NCBI GenBank assembly: GCA_015680685.1
Contig: MNCI01002211.1
Coordinates: forward strand, 1 to 64,000
Reading direction: 5' to 3'
DNA length: 64,000 nucleotides
Source: Gnetum montanum
Taxonomy: Eukaryota > Streptophyta > Gnetopsida > Gnetales > Gnetaceae
Shown: in pieces, positions 34,901 through 46,578 of the stretch
Layout of the letters: every line of letters begins with the position of its first letter
How positions within the stretch are numbered: position 1 is the stretch's first letter
Position numbers and translations under genes: made by a program
Notes under the pieces: model-generated
The model's input: the letters and a program-made list of their open reading frames with translations, nothing else
Database searches by the model: none
Told to the model about the DNA's origin: nothing

Positions 34901-35400
34901 AATTCTTTTCAATTTTTTTATCATTTGGTCCTAATTCTAATTTTCTTCTTTTCTTACTACTACCTCTTCATTTGTAGGTTCTTCAACCATGTTCTTTCTA
35001 GCTCTACAATCTTTGTAATGGTAATCTTAACCTTCTTGTTCTCTTCCAATTCAAGAATCTTAAAATATATTTTCATTTGTCAGATCCATTCTAGAAAGAC
35101 ATCTACATCAAGGTTTCCATCATAAGCATGAACATCATAACTTATATTTTTTTCCAATTTGGATAGTGCATGTAGAAATCATTGCTTCAGTGGACTTCTA
35201 GCTTTAAATCCTTTCTTCTTTGATCATTTCTCATAAATTCCTTGAATATCAAATGTAATATCTTTATAATAACCTTCTGTGAAGTTTTATTCTTCTTGGA
35301 TATACATGTATGTTCTCTAAGCCACTTCTAAATACTCCTCCATTTGTCATAGCATCTCTATAACTCTTCTCAAGTTTATATTTATCATTTATGATCTTTC
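31900..35400 (-). mobile_element. Very old chromovirus-like gag-pol (minus)
   Basis: On minus, in order: Gag core with SLKEYMEKFHGPNIQFEAN (about 34840-34780); an intact CCHC knuckle C-L-R-C-D-E-F-G-H-R-A-F-E-C (about 34445-34400); RT with NKVIIKYRFSMSQMDDIL (about 33420) and FLDD box (33124-33135); tether/RNase H near 32900-33078; integrase zinc region IKKFIEDFHVC and core WIYLSITFING (32200-32100). Nearly every codon block has stops or frameshifts, so it is far older than its neighbours. RT phrasing (YRFP.P..DD.LD.L.GA.yFsKIdL) places it with chromoviruses. LTRs not found. Confidence 0.7.
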
Positions 35401-36026
35401 ATAATCATGATCACCTCTTACATGTACTATTGATAGCATTATGTAATAACATTCTAAATAAAAACTTTATGTACTAATACTGGAAAAGGTAATACATTAG
35501 ATGACTTACAAAAATAGATGAATATTTATGAAGAAAGTCAATAGAAATGCTAATGCTATGAACTAGCTTATAAAATAATTAATAACTTAAGTAGGTGGAT
35601 TAGCTTATAAAAGGTAAAAGTAAATACAAAACACTTCTAAACTATAGGCTTACAAAATGAAGAGTAAGCATGAAATCATAAGAACTTCAAAAATCATCCA
35701 AAGTTTCTATAATAACTTACAAGAAGCAAACTTCCATAGGCTATAATAGTTTGAATAATAAATCAAAATCACACTTAGCTTACAATATGAATTGTATAAT
35801 CATGAATGATAAATTATTCAAGGAAATTTAACAAAAAGTGTGATACTCAATGTTCATAAATCATTCTAATTCTTAAGAAATATCAATGAATCATCTAGTC
35901 ATAGCAATGATGGAATGGATATCCAACAAAGAAGTAAAGAAATAGAATCTACTACCTAGAAAAAATACATATAACAAAAGGAACCTATCATAAATAGCTT
36001 GTTTAGAGAAATTTCTCTTCAACATT
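35401..36026. other. AT-rich stretch, nothing recognised
   Basis: Upstream side of the old minus-strand chromovirus; could be its leader or 5' LTR. No promoter, PBS or repeat partner was seen. Confidence 0.3.
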
Positions 36027-36296
36027 TGATGATTAAGAACTTATAGGGGCAAGCGAGGTGAATAAGTTCTGTATTAGAAACGATCAAATCTAAAATTTTA
36101 TAGAAATAAATGCACATGCATAATCTATATGGTTTCCCAACTTGGATAGTTCATACTTAAATGGTATCATGCATACCTCTAAATTTGTTTCTTTCAAAAT
36201 GTAATTTCAAGAGCATCAAAGTCTTACAGTGCTTCATTATAGTTAACTTTATAGATTCAATCTTGAAGTTTTAGCCCAACCTCTACATACAATTTT
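36027..36296 (-). repeat. Truncated LTR of the SIRE-like copia family
   Basis: The segment starting 'tgatgattaagaactta' parallels the LTR starts at 4736 and 8713 and keeps the 'gtttcccaacttggata' block and the following text for about 270 bp. It then stops abruptly at the Athila-like integrase tail. No PBS or second LTR is near, so this is a fragment. Confidence 0.6.
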
Positions 36297-37696
36297 GATT
36301 TTTCTCACCCCTTGTGCACTTCATTCAAGGATAAGGCCACTAATTGATTTTCATCTAGCATGTTAAGGTTGATCAATTGTTCTCTTTTCACTAGACTTAG
36401 GTTAAGATCTAGGTCACATGCTATTGATAGTGTATGGAGCTTCGATTGAATAGGAAGTGTTGGTAGTTTTATGTACACTAGCTCATAGGAAGAGTAGCCT
36501 ATAGGAAATTTCCATGTTGAGCAGTAGGCCCAGAGGACATCGTTGAGTTTTTTCCCTCCCATATTTGCTAACAATTCTTATTAAGATTTTTGTAATCTCT
36601 ATATTAGTAACCTTTGCTTAACCATTAGCTTGGGGGTGATAGGGTGTTGTTAATTTATGTTCAACCCCTAAGTGTTGCATGAGCTTGCAAAAAATAATGC
36701 CTATAAAATGGGTTCCATTGTAAAAAATTAGTGCATGTGGCACCCCAAACCTATTTATAACATTTTATTATACAAATTATGCAATAGTAGATAATGTACA
36801 GTTGATGATAGCTACTGCTTCTACCCATGTTATGTAGTAATCATTGACAAAGATTATGTAGGTCTTTTCATTTGACATGGGTGAGATGAAACCCATGTAG
36901 TCAATGCCCCATATGTCAAAGGGTTCCAATGATTATATCAACTATTGAGGTCCCTTCATTCAAGTGGTCATCCCACCATCTTGTTGACAGTGTTCACAAG
37001 AGTGGACAAATTGGTGGGCATCCTTGAAGATGGTTGGCTAATAATACCTTGCCATCAAGATCTTAATGGTTGTGCATCTTTTAGCATAGTGGCCCCCACA
37101 AGTTCCCTATTCAGCATCTTAGAGAACATGCAGTTGATCAGCATCAAGTACACACCAATGAACTAGGCCATTGACACACACCTTGTAAAGGTGTCTATTG
37201 ATTTCCATGAAGCATTTGGCTTGATGAAGAAACTATTGTTTCTTCCTATAGTCCAGATCTTATGGTATCTCTTTTGTGAGAAGATAACTGAGGATGCCAT
37301 CATACCATTTTGGTTCTACAAGCACTTGTTTATTTATTGTACCAATAAAGAGGATTTCATCAAGAAATTGATCAAAAAGTAAACTCTCTTCTTTGTTATC
37401 CCATCATAACTAACATAAGTGATCAACAATCACATTCTCAATTTCCTTTCAATCTACCATTGTAAAATTAAACTCCTACAAGATCACCAACCACCATATG
37501 ATATGGGGGCTCACCATTGGCATATTCATTAGAAAATGAATTGCACTGTGTTTAGTATTCACAAACACTTTGTATCTAAGCACATAGTACTTGAACTTTG
37601 CTAGAGTGTACACCATCACCATTAGTTGTTTCTTCACTATGGTATAATTCAACTATACACCCACAATGCTTCAACTTACGTAGTGGATGTAATATG
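36297..37696 (-). pseudogene. Athila-like pol copy 2, downstream part (RNH-IN)
   Basis: Highly parallel to 22250-23570: integrase tail (LPIQSKLHTLSIACDLDLN, 36440), integrase core region 36600-36900, H2C2 region 36930-37170, linker and the start of RNase H up to 37691. It breaks at the 5' end of Tat-1 and resumes at 55840. The five bases 37692-37696 (ATATG) are the target duplication. Stops and frameshifts are common. Confidence 0.8.
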
Positions 37697-37787
37697 TGAA
37701 ACACCACCAAATTTGGGCTACAGCATCTTGACTGCAAATTTTCCTAAGTGTCATCATGAGGCCACTTTTTGCAAACTTTTCTAGGTT

Positions 37788-38345
37788 CTAGGACTATGCT
37801 CTCCACTACCCCAAAGTGTAGTAAGCCCAATGGAGAGTATAGTCAGCTCAAAAAAATCAATTTTTGTAGTTTTTTCTAAGTGTTATCATGAAACCAAAAG
37901 ATACAAATTTTTCTAAGTGTTGGGAGTATGCTCTCCACTACCCCAAAGCATAGTCAACTTAGTACAGAGTGTAGTCAACACAAAGGCAAGTTTGCAAATT
38001 TTTCGAAGTGTCAAGCTAGATGCTATAGAATTTCTGAAGCGTTGGGATTATGCTCTCCACTTCCCCATAGCATAGTCAAGCGTAGTTAGCATGAAGGCCT
38101 AGTTTTTGCAGATTTTTTCTAAGTGTTGAGACTACACTCTCCACCAGCCCAAAGCGTAGTTAAGCATAGTCAATAGCAAGCTAATTTCTATAAGTTTTGA
38201 CAAGTACTGGGACTATGCTCACCCCCATTTGGAAGCATAATCAGCCTTCTATGAAGAGTGTAGTTAGCACATAGCCATTTTTTACAAAATTTTCTAAGTG
38301 TTATGACTACGCTCTCCCCCAGTTTAGAGCGTAGTCAAATGTAGT
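37788..38345. repeat. Imperfect hairpin array in Tat-1 5' LTR
   Basis: Six units, about 80-100 bp apart, each with the arms GACTACGCTCT and AGAGCGTAGTC (or C-to-T/G-to-A variants) around an 8-12 base loop such as 'cccccagttt' at 38316. Most begin after 'ctaagtgttgggact'. The 11-base arms are perfect in the 38304-38336 unit. The 3' LTR has a matching set at 54222-54770, and scattered units occur at 39690-39730, 44700-45025, 45850-45925 and 46205-46262. Confidence 0.8.
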
Positions 38346-38729
38346 TAGCTAGAATATTCTTCAAAGGCCTTCATCACACATTCATCTCCAACTCATCTTT
38401 GACAAGTGTGGTTAGCAAAATGTATTTTTGTTGTATCCCATTTTATCCCCAAATTATAACTATGCTTGATCCCATGCAAGATAGTGAAGAGCGTAGTCTC
38501 GAAGCATAGTCTCCAAAGTTGCATTTTTTTGGGCACATTGTGATTCCCTTAGCACATGCACATGTAGTTGGCAATGTAGTCACAATCTCTTAGCCTCACA
38601 GAGTCTGGTAGAATAGAGCAGAGCACAACATCGCTACCCTCAATGAATAGCATAGTTGGATGATGGAGTAGTTCCAACCATCCCCTCTGCCATGTGGTAA
38701 TCTCTCTGCATTTCATGCTAAACCTAGCC

Positions 38730-38738
38730 CTATAAATA
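38730..38738 (+). promoter_or_regulatory. Tat-1 TATA box
   Basis: CCTATAAATACCC in the 5' LTR, repeated at 55133-55141 in the 3' LTR. Tat-2 has the same CCTATAAATAC form on minus. It marks the likely start of element transcription about 25-30 bases downstream. Confidence 0.7.
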
Positions 38739-39413
38739 CCCTAGCCATTAAAATTTTAGGGGTTTGAAAATTTGAGAAATTTGGCATTTTGGGTGGATAA
38801 AAAACCAAAGGCACACTAGTGAATCGAAGAAAGCAAAAATTTGCATACCACTATAGCTCACTGCAAGACATTGCAGCCCACTGCATACCATGGTAGCCAA
38901 CTCAACAGGCACAGACACCATGGAAAAACATTAGTCTTCATGGCTAGACATCCCCAAAATTATGACTACACTATCCACTGTGCTTGTTGTACACCACGTA
39001 CCTTCTCATCCCTTCTGGAGTTAAGTATGCTCAACCCCACTTGGTGTGGTGTTCTATTCTCTTCCACTCTCTTTCTTTGCATTTTCAACATTTTACTTGC
39101 ATTCTTGCTATTTTTATGCATAGTTTCATGTTGGCACCTTCATTTTTTGTTGAGACTCTTAATTACACTCACACCCACTAACATCATTAACACCATTGAT
39201 ATTGTTTGAACACCTAACATCATTTTGCATTAGCATTGTAGATAACTATGCTACACCCCTAGTTGCATTTGGTAAGTCCTTGTTCAATCAACAAGACCAT
39301 TCAGGGCACCCCATCTCCACCTCCAATAAGGCCTCACAAGGGCTTAGGGTTAAACTATGCATCCATGAACCTCTTGGTATTCCAACCACTGACATTTTTG
39401 ATCACTATAGCTT

Positions 39414-39432
39414 TTTGGTGCTAGAAGAAGGG
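39414..39432 (+). promoter_or_regulatory. Tat-1 candidate PBS
   Basis: TTTGGTGCTAGAAGAAGGG begins four bases after the LTR end. Tat-group elements often have TGGCGC-type PBS sequences here; this one would be a C-to-T-decayed version. The tRNA was not assigned. Confidence 0.45.
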
Positions 39433-39967
39433 TAAAACCATTTTTCTCTTTAGTATCCATTGCAGTTATCTTACATGCTCTCTACATCACTGTTGCTAGC
39501 TTTGGGCTAGCGTAAACCATGATCCCCTTGTGGACCTATTGCATGCGTAGTAGTAGCTAGATCTTCGGCTGGCGTAGGCATCATCTACTACCTAGTTGAT
39601 GTAGATTAGACCCAGTAGTCAGTTCCTCTAGAACCCTGTGTAGCAACACACATTCCCACAGTTAAGCCAAATTCTAGGTGCTTAGTAGAGAGTGTAGTTA
39701 ACTCTCAGCATAGAGAGCGTAGTCTCTAAAGTTAGCCATTTTTTTGTAGTCTCCAAAAACTTAGCCATTTTTCTATAGTCAGTAGAGTTAGTTGTTTTTG
39801 CAATCAACCAAGCTAGCTATTTTTCGCAACTAGCAACCTCCTAATCCTTTATTGTAAATGAATTTGCACACATGAGTTCCAAGTAGCCTTCAACATTAAT
39901 CTCAATCACACTAGTCATCTTTTCCATCCAACAAGAAAATAGGGTTAACCACGCTACAAGTCCTACT

Positions 39968-42700
39968 ATGGTAGAGCCTAGGCAATCACTTAGGCTACAT
40001 GGCCAAGACCCCGAGTACATCGCACTAAACAATGAACAATACAACTTCATCTGTGGAAAGATCCAAGCAAGCCTATTCATAGACTACTTGGACATGGAAG
40101 TAAAGTGAGTCTATGAGCTTGTCCACTGAAATGGATGGGAGTATATCCCCTTCCCAATTAACTTCATCCAGGTCACCAAATCCTACCAATGGATCCTAGC
40201 TTAGCTCATCTGAACAAGTAAGTGTGAAGTAGGAAAAGACAACAAAGAACCCCTACAAGAAGAGTAGGATAAGTTCACAGCTCATTTTGAGCATGAGGAC
40301 TCTTTTCACACCATCTTTTAGTGGATAACCCCTAGTTTGGCCCTCCTACAATCCTATCCACTTGCCTTTCTTGAGATAGTCATAGCCCTAACATCCCCTT
40401 TTAGGTCAACACCTATGGTAGCAACACACTAGATGTAGCATACACATCATGATGTAGTATCTTCTATTAACTTACCCTTTTGGCATTATTGCAACCTACC
40501 CAATCATCTCTGCCAACAATAATTATGCTTTCTCAGCCTTACGTTCACATAATGCATGTCTCTCGGCCCCAAGTGAGTCAGGCACCTTATGTCTTACCTG
40601 CTTCGTCAGCATCCTCGGCAGTGGTTCAACCCATGCATGCATGGGTTACCTTAATCACTGGGCCTATAGCACAACCAACATAGTAGGCACCTCGTGTGAT
40701 CCCACAACCTACAACTAGGTCATGGATTACATAACCAACACAATGGGTAGCACAACCAGCATAGCCCACTACTACATCCTAAACCTTTACAGAAGAGGTG
40801 AAGCAGCTCAAGGATACCTCCTCTAAAATAGTTAAGGTAGTGGACTTCTACCAGGATAATCCAATAAGTCTTTTTTTCCCACTGCTAACTCTAGCAACTG
40901 GGATCCTAGTACCCCAATTCACCAAGTACAATAGTGAGGGGGATTCCAATGCACACTTGGTGATGTTTGGATCTGAGTGCCTACTATTGTAAGAATGGCC
41001 ACATGTCATTGTATGCATTTTTTCCATGTCACTCACTAGCAAGGTGCTAGACTAGTATAGCACATTACCCAAGGGCTCTATCTCCTCTTTGGAGGATGTT
41101 CTAAGCTAATTTGTGACACACTTCAAGTACAACTTGAAGCCTAAAACTACCCTAGACCAACTAATGTAGATCAAGTAGGGCCATCTAGAGCCCATGCAAA
41201 AATTTATCCAATGCTGGAGTACCTCATTGAATGAAATTTGAGAGCCAATAGCTGATCTACACCTCCTAGCCATCTTCAAGGGTGCAATCAATGACTTCAT
41301 CAAGTTAAAATTGTACTACTTGGCCCTACAGTCTCTAAGCCAAGCATTTGCCCAAACAAAGAGCATACAAGATGCGGCAAAAGCTAGCAAAGATTGACCT
41401 ATGTTAAAAATTTGCATGTCAAAAAGGATAAGGACAAGGGAAAGTTAACTGCAACTATGGCAACTATGGCCAAAGAGGCCAAAACAACCAACTCAAGGCC
41501 AACGGCCAGGTCACCCAAGGCCTCGACCAATAACAAAACTGCTAGTCCTAACATTACAGTAATCAATCAACCCATGTCATTAGTGGCCATAGTGCCAACT
41601 ACTCCAAGGCCTAAATTTAAGCACAAGAATTACTCCAAGTACACTTTGTTGTAATTAAAACCTTCAAAACTGTTAGACCAACTGTTGAAGGTTGGACGTA
41701 TTTAGTATAAGCAGATGTCTGAAGATGCTTGCAAAATACACAATAGATATTGCAAGCTCCTAATGAATCCCATGTTGGTAGCCTTGAATAAGCCCTCAGT
41801 TTTAAAACACTTTAGGCTAGATTAGTTCTACCACTACCACCAGTTGCCCAGTCATAACATCAGTTTTTGCAGAGCCCTACAGGATGACCTCCACAAGATG
41901 ATTGATAGAGATGAGTTGGTACTTGATGCTACTAACCCAGTTATGCCTCAAAACCAATCTCTAAGGATGTACAAGAACCCTCTAAATGTGGAGGATGCAA
42001 GTTATGTCATCAATGCTATTAGCGTCGATGAAAACCTAGAACCAATGCAGTGGTCGTTCATGGTTTGGATGCCCTCTGGTAGCCTAAGGGCCTCCATGGC
42101 CCCTAGGGGTTTAAGGAACCCTTTAATCATTATAGTGAAACCCCAAGTAGCTACAATGCCATTCATGGTTAGGGTCCCATCCCATGTTGCATCAACAACA
42201 ACCACATAGCCACCCTTCGTGGTCAGGGTGCCACAACATGCTAACTCTCACCTACCCTAAGTCTAGTAGTGGGCAATGAATTGGTCCCTTTTCCTCCAAG
42301 GGCTAATCATACTAGCCACATTAATAGACCTTCTAGGTGGAAACCCAAGAGGCCCAACAAGCATCTCATGAATAGGATGATTAGGTAACATTAAGAGTAA
42401 GGAGCACTAGGTTCACCCAATCTAGTCCCTCTATCCATAGTTCCCATGGCCAAAACAACTAAGGAGGCCATCACCAACAACCTACAACCAAGAACTTGGG
42501 CCCCTATGTAGGCCAAGCCAACCAAGCCCAAGTTGCCTCATTATGAAATCCATCTTTTAAGGCATATGGAAGAAGTCAAAGTCACTAAGAATGCAACTAA
42601 TGACAAAGATTTCATAGATGCATTAGCCTAAGTTAACTAAGCACTAAAGAAAAATAATACCACATTGAATCTATATGACCTAATTATAACCTCATTTGCC
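39968..42700 (+). pseudogene. Tat-1 gag
   Basis: Frame from ATG at 39968 (MVEPRQSLRLHGQDPEYI). Later the capsid-like FTKYNSEGDSNAHLVMFG at 40915-40970 and QKFIQCWSTSLNEI at 41200-41240, a basic region at 41394-41560, then a zinc-ribbon-like CHYH-type segment (YHYHQLPSHNISFCRALQDD) at about 41826-41885. These are the expected parts of a Tat/Athila-branch Gag. Many TAG codons where Gln is expected and at least two frameshifts. Region 42210-42640 keeps Pro/Thr-rich linker sequence. Confidence 0.7.
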
Positions 42701-43465
42701 CATCGTGAAGCACTAGTGTAGATGTTGACCTCCATTCTTGTCACAGAGGACATCCTAGCATATGAGGATTCCATCCATACTATGATGTTGCCTCCTACAT
42801 CACAGGAATTGAGCTTCACATCCCTCATGTTTTATTATGAGGCAATTAAGGTTGATCTTGAGAAGGGTGAGGTCATAATGGCCCTTATGTTTATCACCAT
42901 ACATGTTGAGCAATGTAAGATTTAAAGGATGCACGTCAAGGATGGGGTAGCAAAAAATGTTATTCCATACACAGTCATTAATAAGCTAGGCCTCATGAAC
43001 CAAATCAAGCCAACAAAAACCACATGCCTGAAGTCCTTTAGTGGGTTGTGCATCATCATTAAGGGTACCATCAAAATAGCCTTTGTGGCAGGGGAGCAAT
43101 TCCCCACCATCAATGATTCATCGTAATAGAGAAGATGCCAAGATTTAACCTTATATTTGGTAGACCTTGGCTAGCCCAACTAAGGGTCGTCTCCTCCCTG
43201 ATTCATCAGGAAATCCACCTTCCATACGAAGGTGGTAAGGTTATTATCCATGATGATAAAAAACCCCTCTGGCCATTAACAACATAGATATGGAGCAAGG
43301 GTTAGAGGTGAAATTTCTTGATGACACATCCACAACAAAGGATGAGGACAAAATGAGTGAAGCAGACCCATTTGAAAGGATAAAAGAAGTCAACAGCTTA
43401 CTAAAGGATGCCCTATGGGCAGAATTTCCCTTAAACATAGTGAGTGAAGAACAGGGAGATTATTG
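42700..43465 (+). pseudogene. Tat-1 protease
   Basis: A frame with VDLEKGEVIMALMFI, then VKDGVAKNVIPYTVINKLGL (42935-) and KMPRFNLIFGRPWL (43132-), ending near a TGA at 43463. The phrase I-x-G-R-x-W is the C-terminal hallmark of retroviral-type aspartic proteases in this branch, and the segment before VAKNVIP is where D-S/T-G-A would lie (here M-H-V-K-D-G-V-A, so the site looks altered). It ends the first open frame of the element. Confidence 0.6.
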
Positions 43466-46400
43466 AATAATGTACTCTAGGCCCTACTCACCCCCTAACC
43501 CACACCATATTAGGAAGCAACTGCGTAACTAAGGTACCCCCTTAGTCTAAAGGCATGCTAGGGACCTACCTACTATTCACTTCCCCACACCCTACATCCT
43601 ACTCCTCATTTATGTCTCATTAGCACTATAGCATATTATTTGCATTCATTTTAATCACTAAGCTTACCATCTACATTACCTATGCATTTGATAGCTTAGT
43701 TTACATTTCTACCATTGTTGCTTTAATGCATTTTCCTTTATGCATAAAAAACATCAAAATGCATAAAAATCATAAAATTCAAAATTACAAACAAAAAAAA
43801 AAGAGATAGCAACATACTAGGCTTGGAATGGCCTTAAACTACCACGTGGCTCAGAATGGCCTAAAATTAGTACTTTTGATTCTATCCCTATGGCCCACCA
43901 TGGCCTTAAATTGACAACATGCAACCTACCATGGCCTTAAACTGGCAACTCCTGGCCTAGAATAGTCTAAGACTACCATTCTCAAATCCCCTTACAGTGG
44001 CCCAAAACAACCTTAAACTACCCTTGTTAATCCTCTCGTTGTGGCTTGAAATGGCCTAAAACTAGTAATACATGGCCTAGAATGGCCTAAAACTATCATC
44101 ATGGCCCGAAATGATCTTAAACTAGCAATCATTGCATCTCAAAATGGTCTAAAACTATCACCTTTTATCCCATGACATATGGTCCAAAATGGCCTTAAAC
44201 TAGCATTGACCCTCCTGCTATGGCATTAAACTATCATGGGGCTTGTAATGGCCTAGTTACACATTTGTCACATAATCCTAAGTTAGCATATTAATTCATC
44301 GCATTATAAGCATAGTGAGCACATAGCCACTAACCATAAAAAGAAAATTTTACACATCACACAGTACATATAGCAAATGCATTCATTAGATGTCATATGA
44401 ATAGTAGTACATAGTGTGAGCAATGTCATGTGGCAAGCAACAAGCAAAGCCTTAGTATATATACATAGATGTAAATTTTGACATTAAATCATTAGAACGA
44501 GTTAGAAAAATTAACACAATGTGACAAAAAATAACAAAAAATTAATAATTTTGGCAATGCACCCTAGGGACTCATGGGTATAGGACGTCAACTAATCCAT
44601 TTGATGTGCCTAGTACTTACTAAGGTATAGCATGTTTTCACAAGCTTAGTGTTACATTTTGCAGGTTTAGCATTGTGCATAGTTTACAAATTTTTTCCAA
44701 CTCCAGACTACTTCAATGGAGAGCGTAGTCCAGAAGTCATAAAAATTTTTCTAACTCTTAGCTACCTCAGTAGAGAGCCTAGTCCAAACAATCACAAAGA
44801 TTTTCTAACTTTGGACTACCTTAGTAGAGAGTGTAGTCCGAAAAAGAGGGCAAAATTTTTCTAACTCTAGAACCACCCCAACTACGCTCCCAATGAGTAG
44901 AGAGCATAGTTCCCAAAGAAAAACTGACATTTTCCAAACACTTGTAGTGTGCCTATTTTCACAAACACTTTTCAGATTACACTTCCAACGTGTGGAGAGC
45001 ATAGTCCCACAACCATGGAGAGTGTGGTCTCCCACAAACGTGCATCCAGTAACCCCCTCCACTAGTTTCCATGGCTAGTCATGGCCCCCATGTCCTTGTA
45101 CAAAAAACACAAAAAAAGGAGAACTAAGGAAATGCACATGCTTTGCCATTGGCCGCAATCATGGCCACAACCTGAACAGCCATGCCTTGGGGTGTAACCC
45201 ATGGCTGGCCCTAACCCCACAAAAAAAATAATAACAGAAAAAATGTGCCTTGGGGTCGATTATCCTTGTGACCCCTACAATTTTGCTATGAAGCGCAATT
45301 GCCCTTATGGCCCTTGCAGATGCACTGCAGGCATAATAACCCCATGGCCCTCGCAATGCGCAAAGTGCCTAACCTCTGACTTGCTATATAATTAAAAAAA
45401 CTTTTGGAAAAATAGAAAAACATAGAATAAAATCTTCCTACATCACTCACCCCCATGGCAAGCTACTTCTTGGTTGGCCCTCACACCCCTGTTGCTGCAG
45501 GAACACCTACAACCTTGCCCTAGCTTGAACCCTAGCCCCTAAATGCCCCAAACCCTGACCTACATATCTACCCTAGTCCATGCATCGTAAAAACACATGT
45601 AGCCATCAAACCTTGCTAAGTCCCTACAATTCCAAAAATCTCTATGTGGCCCCCAATGGCTGCCCTATGCCATGCAACGATAGTTGTTGTCCCCGTGACC
45701 ATGGCACATGCAATAAAAATGTCCCACACTATAGAAAAAGAAAACCATTTCTCTAAACCCTCCTCGCCATCATGCCCTCCTCCTTGCCACTAGCATGATT
45801 GAAATAACATGCAACACTGATGGCCACCACCCTGGTAGGTCCCAATACAAAGACTACACTCCCAAACCCTCATGCTCCCAAACTCTCTAAAGAAAATGGT
45901 GAAAACAATGAACAAAGGGGAGAGTGTAGTTAGGGTACTTGGTTGACACTAACAGCCTCCTCTCCTCCACATGCATCTATGGTAGGTAACCCAATGCTCA
46001 TTCCCCCTTGTCCATGTTCACCAGTCATGGGTGTAGGCATTTACTCTGACTCATCATTGTTCCAACTATGATCTCCACTAGTAGTATGTAATAGTAATGG
46101 CAAGACTACATTCTGGATGTCTCAGTTGAGAATAGTAAAATGACAACTTACCCATGGTAAAATGCACCTATATACCCTCTTGGGATCATTTAGTGTCCCA
46201 CCAACACGAGACTACACTCCATACTAGACGTCCAGTGGAGAGCGTAGTTGGGTGAGAGTGTAGTCACCCATACTTAGCCAAAATTTTTAACTTTTCATTG
46301 CCCAATGAATGCCCAAGCCAATTTTACTCCCTGAACATGGCCAACCTTCCCTGGAATGATATGTCTGATGCATCCATGGTCTGCTAAGACCTAAAACTAA

Positions 46401-46569
46401 CATGCATGGCTTGCCGAGGCCTAAAATGAGCACCAAACAAGTTTACCTTCCTTAATAGCTTGCATGCATACTTAGGAAAATTTCATCCCATTGATTTCTC
46501 TTCATTTGTGCATGTTTTCTTTGATTAAAAAAAGTGCCACTTAACATTTTTCTAGTTCATTTTTTGTAG
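43466..46569 (+). other. Tat-1 spacer between protease and RT (candidate intron)
   Basis: About 3.1 kb without a coding frame separates protease from the pol ATG. It contains a tandem-repeat block (43820-44262), hairpin units (44700-45025, 45850-45925, 46205-46262) and low-GC filler. It ends in a strong 3' splice-site sequence (TTCATTTTTTGTAG at 46556-46569) ten bases before the pol ATG. Ogre elements of the Tat lineage have an intron at this place. The 5' splice site is not fixed; GTAAGG at 43230 is one option but lies inside protease coding. Confidence 0.5.
43820..44262. repeat. Tandem repeats in Tat-1 spacer
   Basis: About twelve irregular units of 30-60 bp built on 'tggcctaaaatggccttaaa' plus 'ctagca'-like ends. 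Isolated copies recur at 46375-46430. The 'TTAAACTAGCA' part resembles the 3' array at 52080-52515. Confidence 0.75.
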
Positions 46570-46578
46570 GAATATGAC

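Larger units (their letters stand above)
37697..39409 (+). repeat. Tat-1 5' LTR
   Basis: Starts TGAAACACCACC and ends CACTATA (CACTACA in the other LTR). About 1.71 kb and alignable with 54130-55834 over its length. It carries six hairpin units (37788-38345), a TATA box at 38730, and 'caacaagaccatt..gggcacccc' near its end. Confidence 0.85.

Noticed and set aside
36945-37382. Plus-strand frames of 60-73 codons
   Set aside because: They are shadows of the minus-strand Athila-like integrase and linker.
38841-39209. 122-codon plus frame in the Tat-1 5' LTR/leader
   Set aside because: It lies in R/U5 of the LTR, is not conserved as a frame in the 3' LTR, and has no motif.
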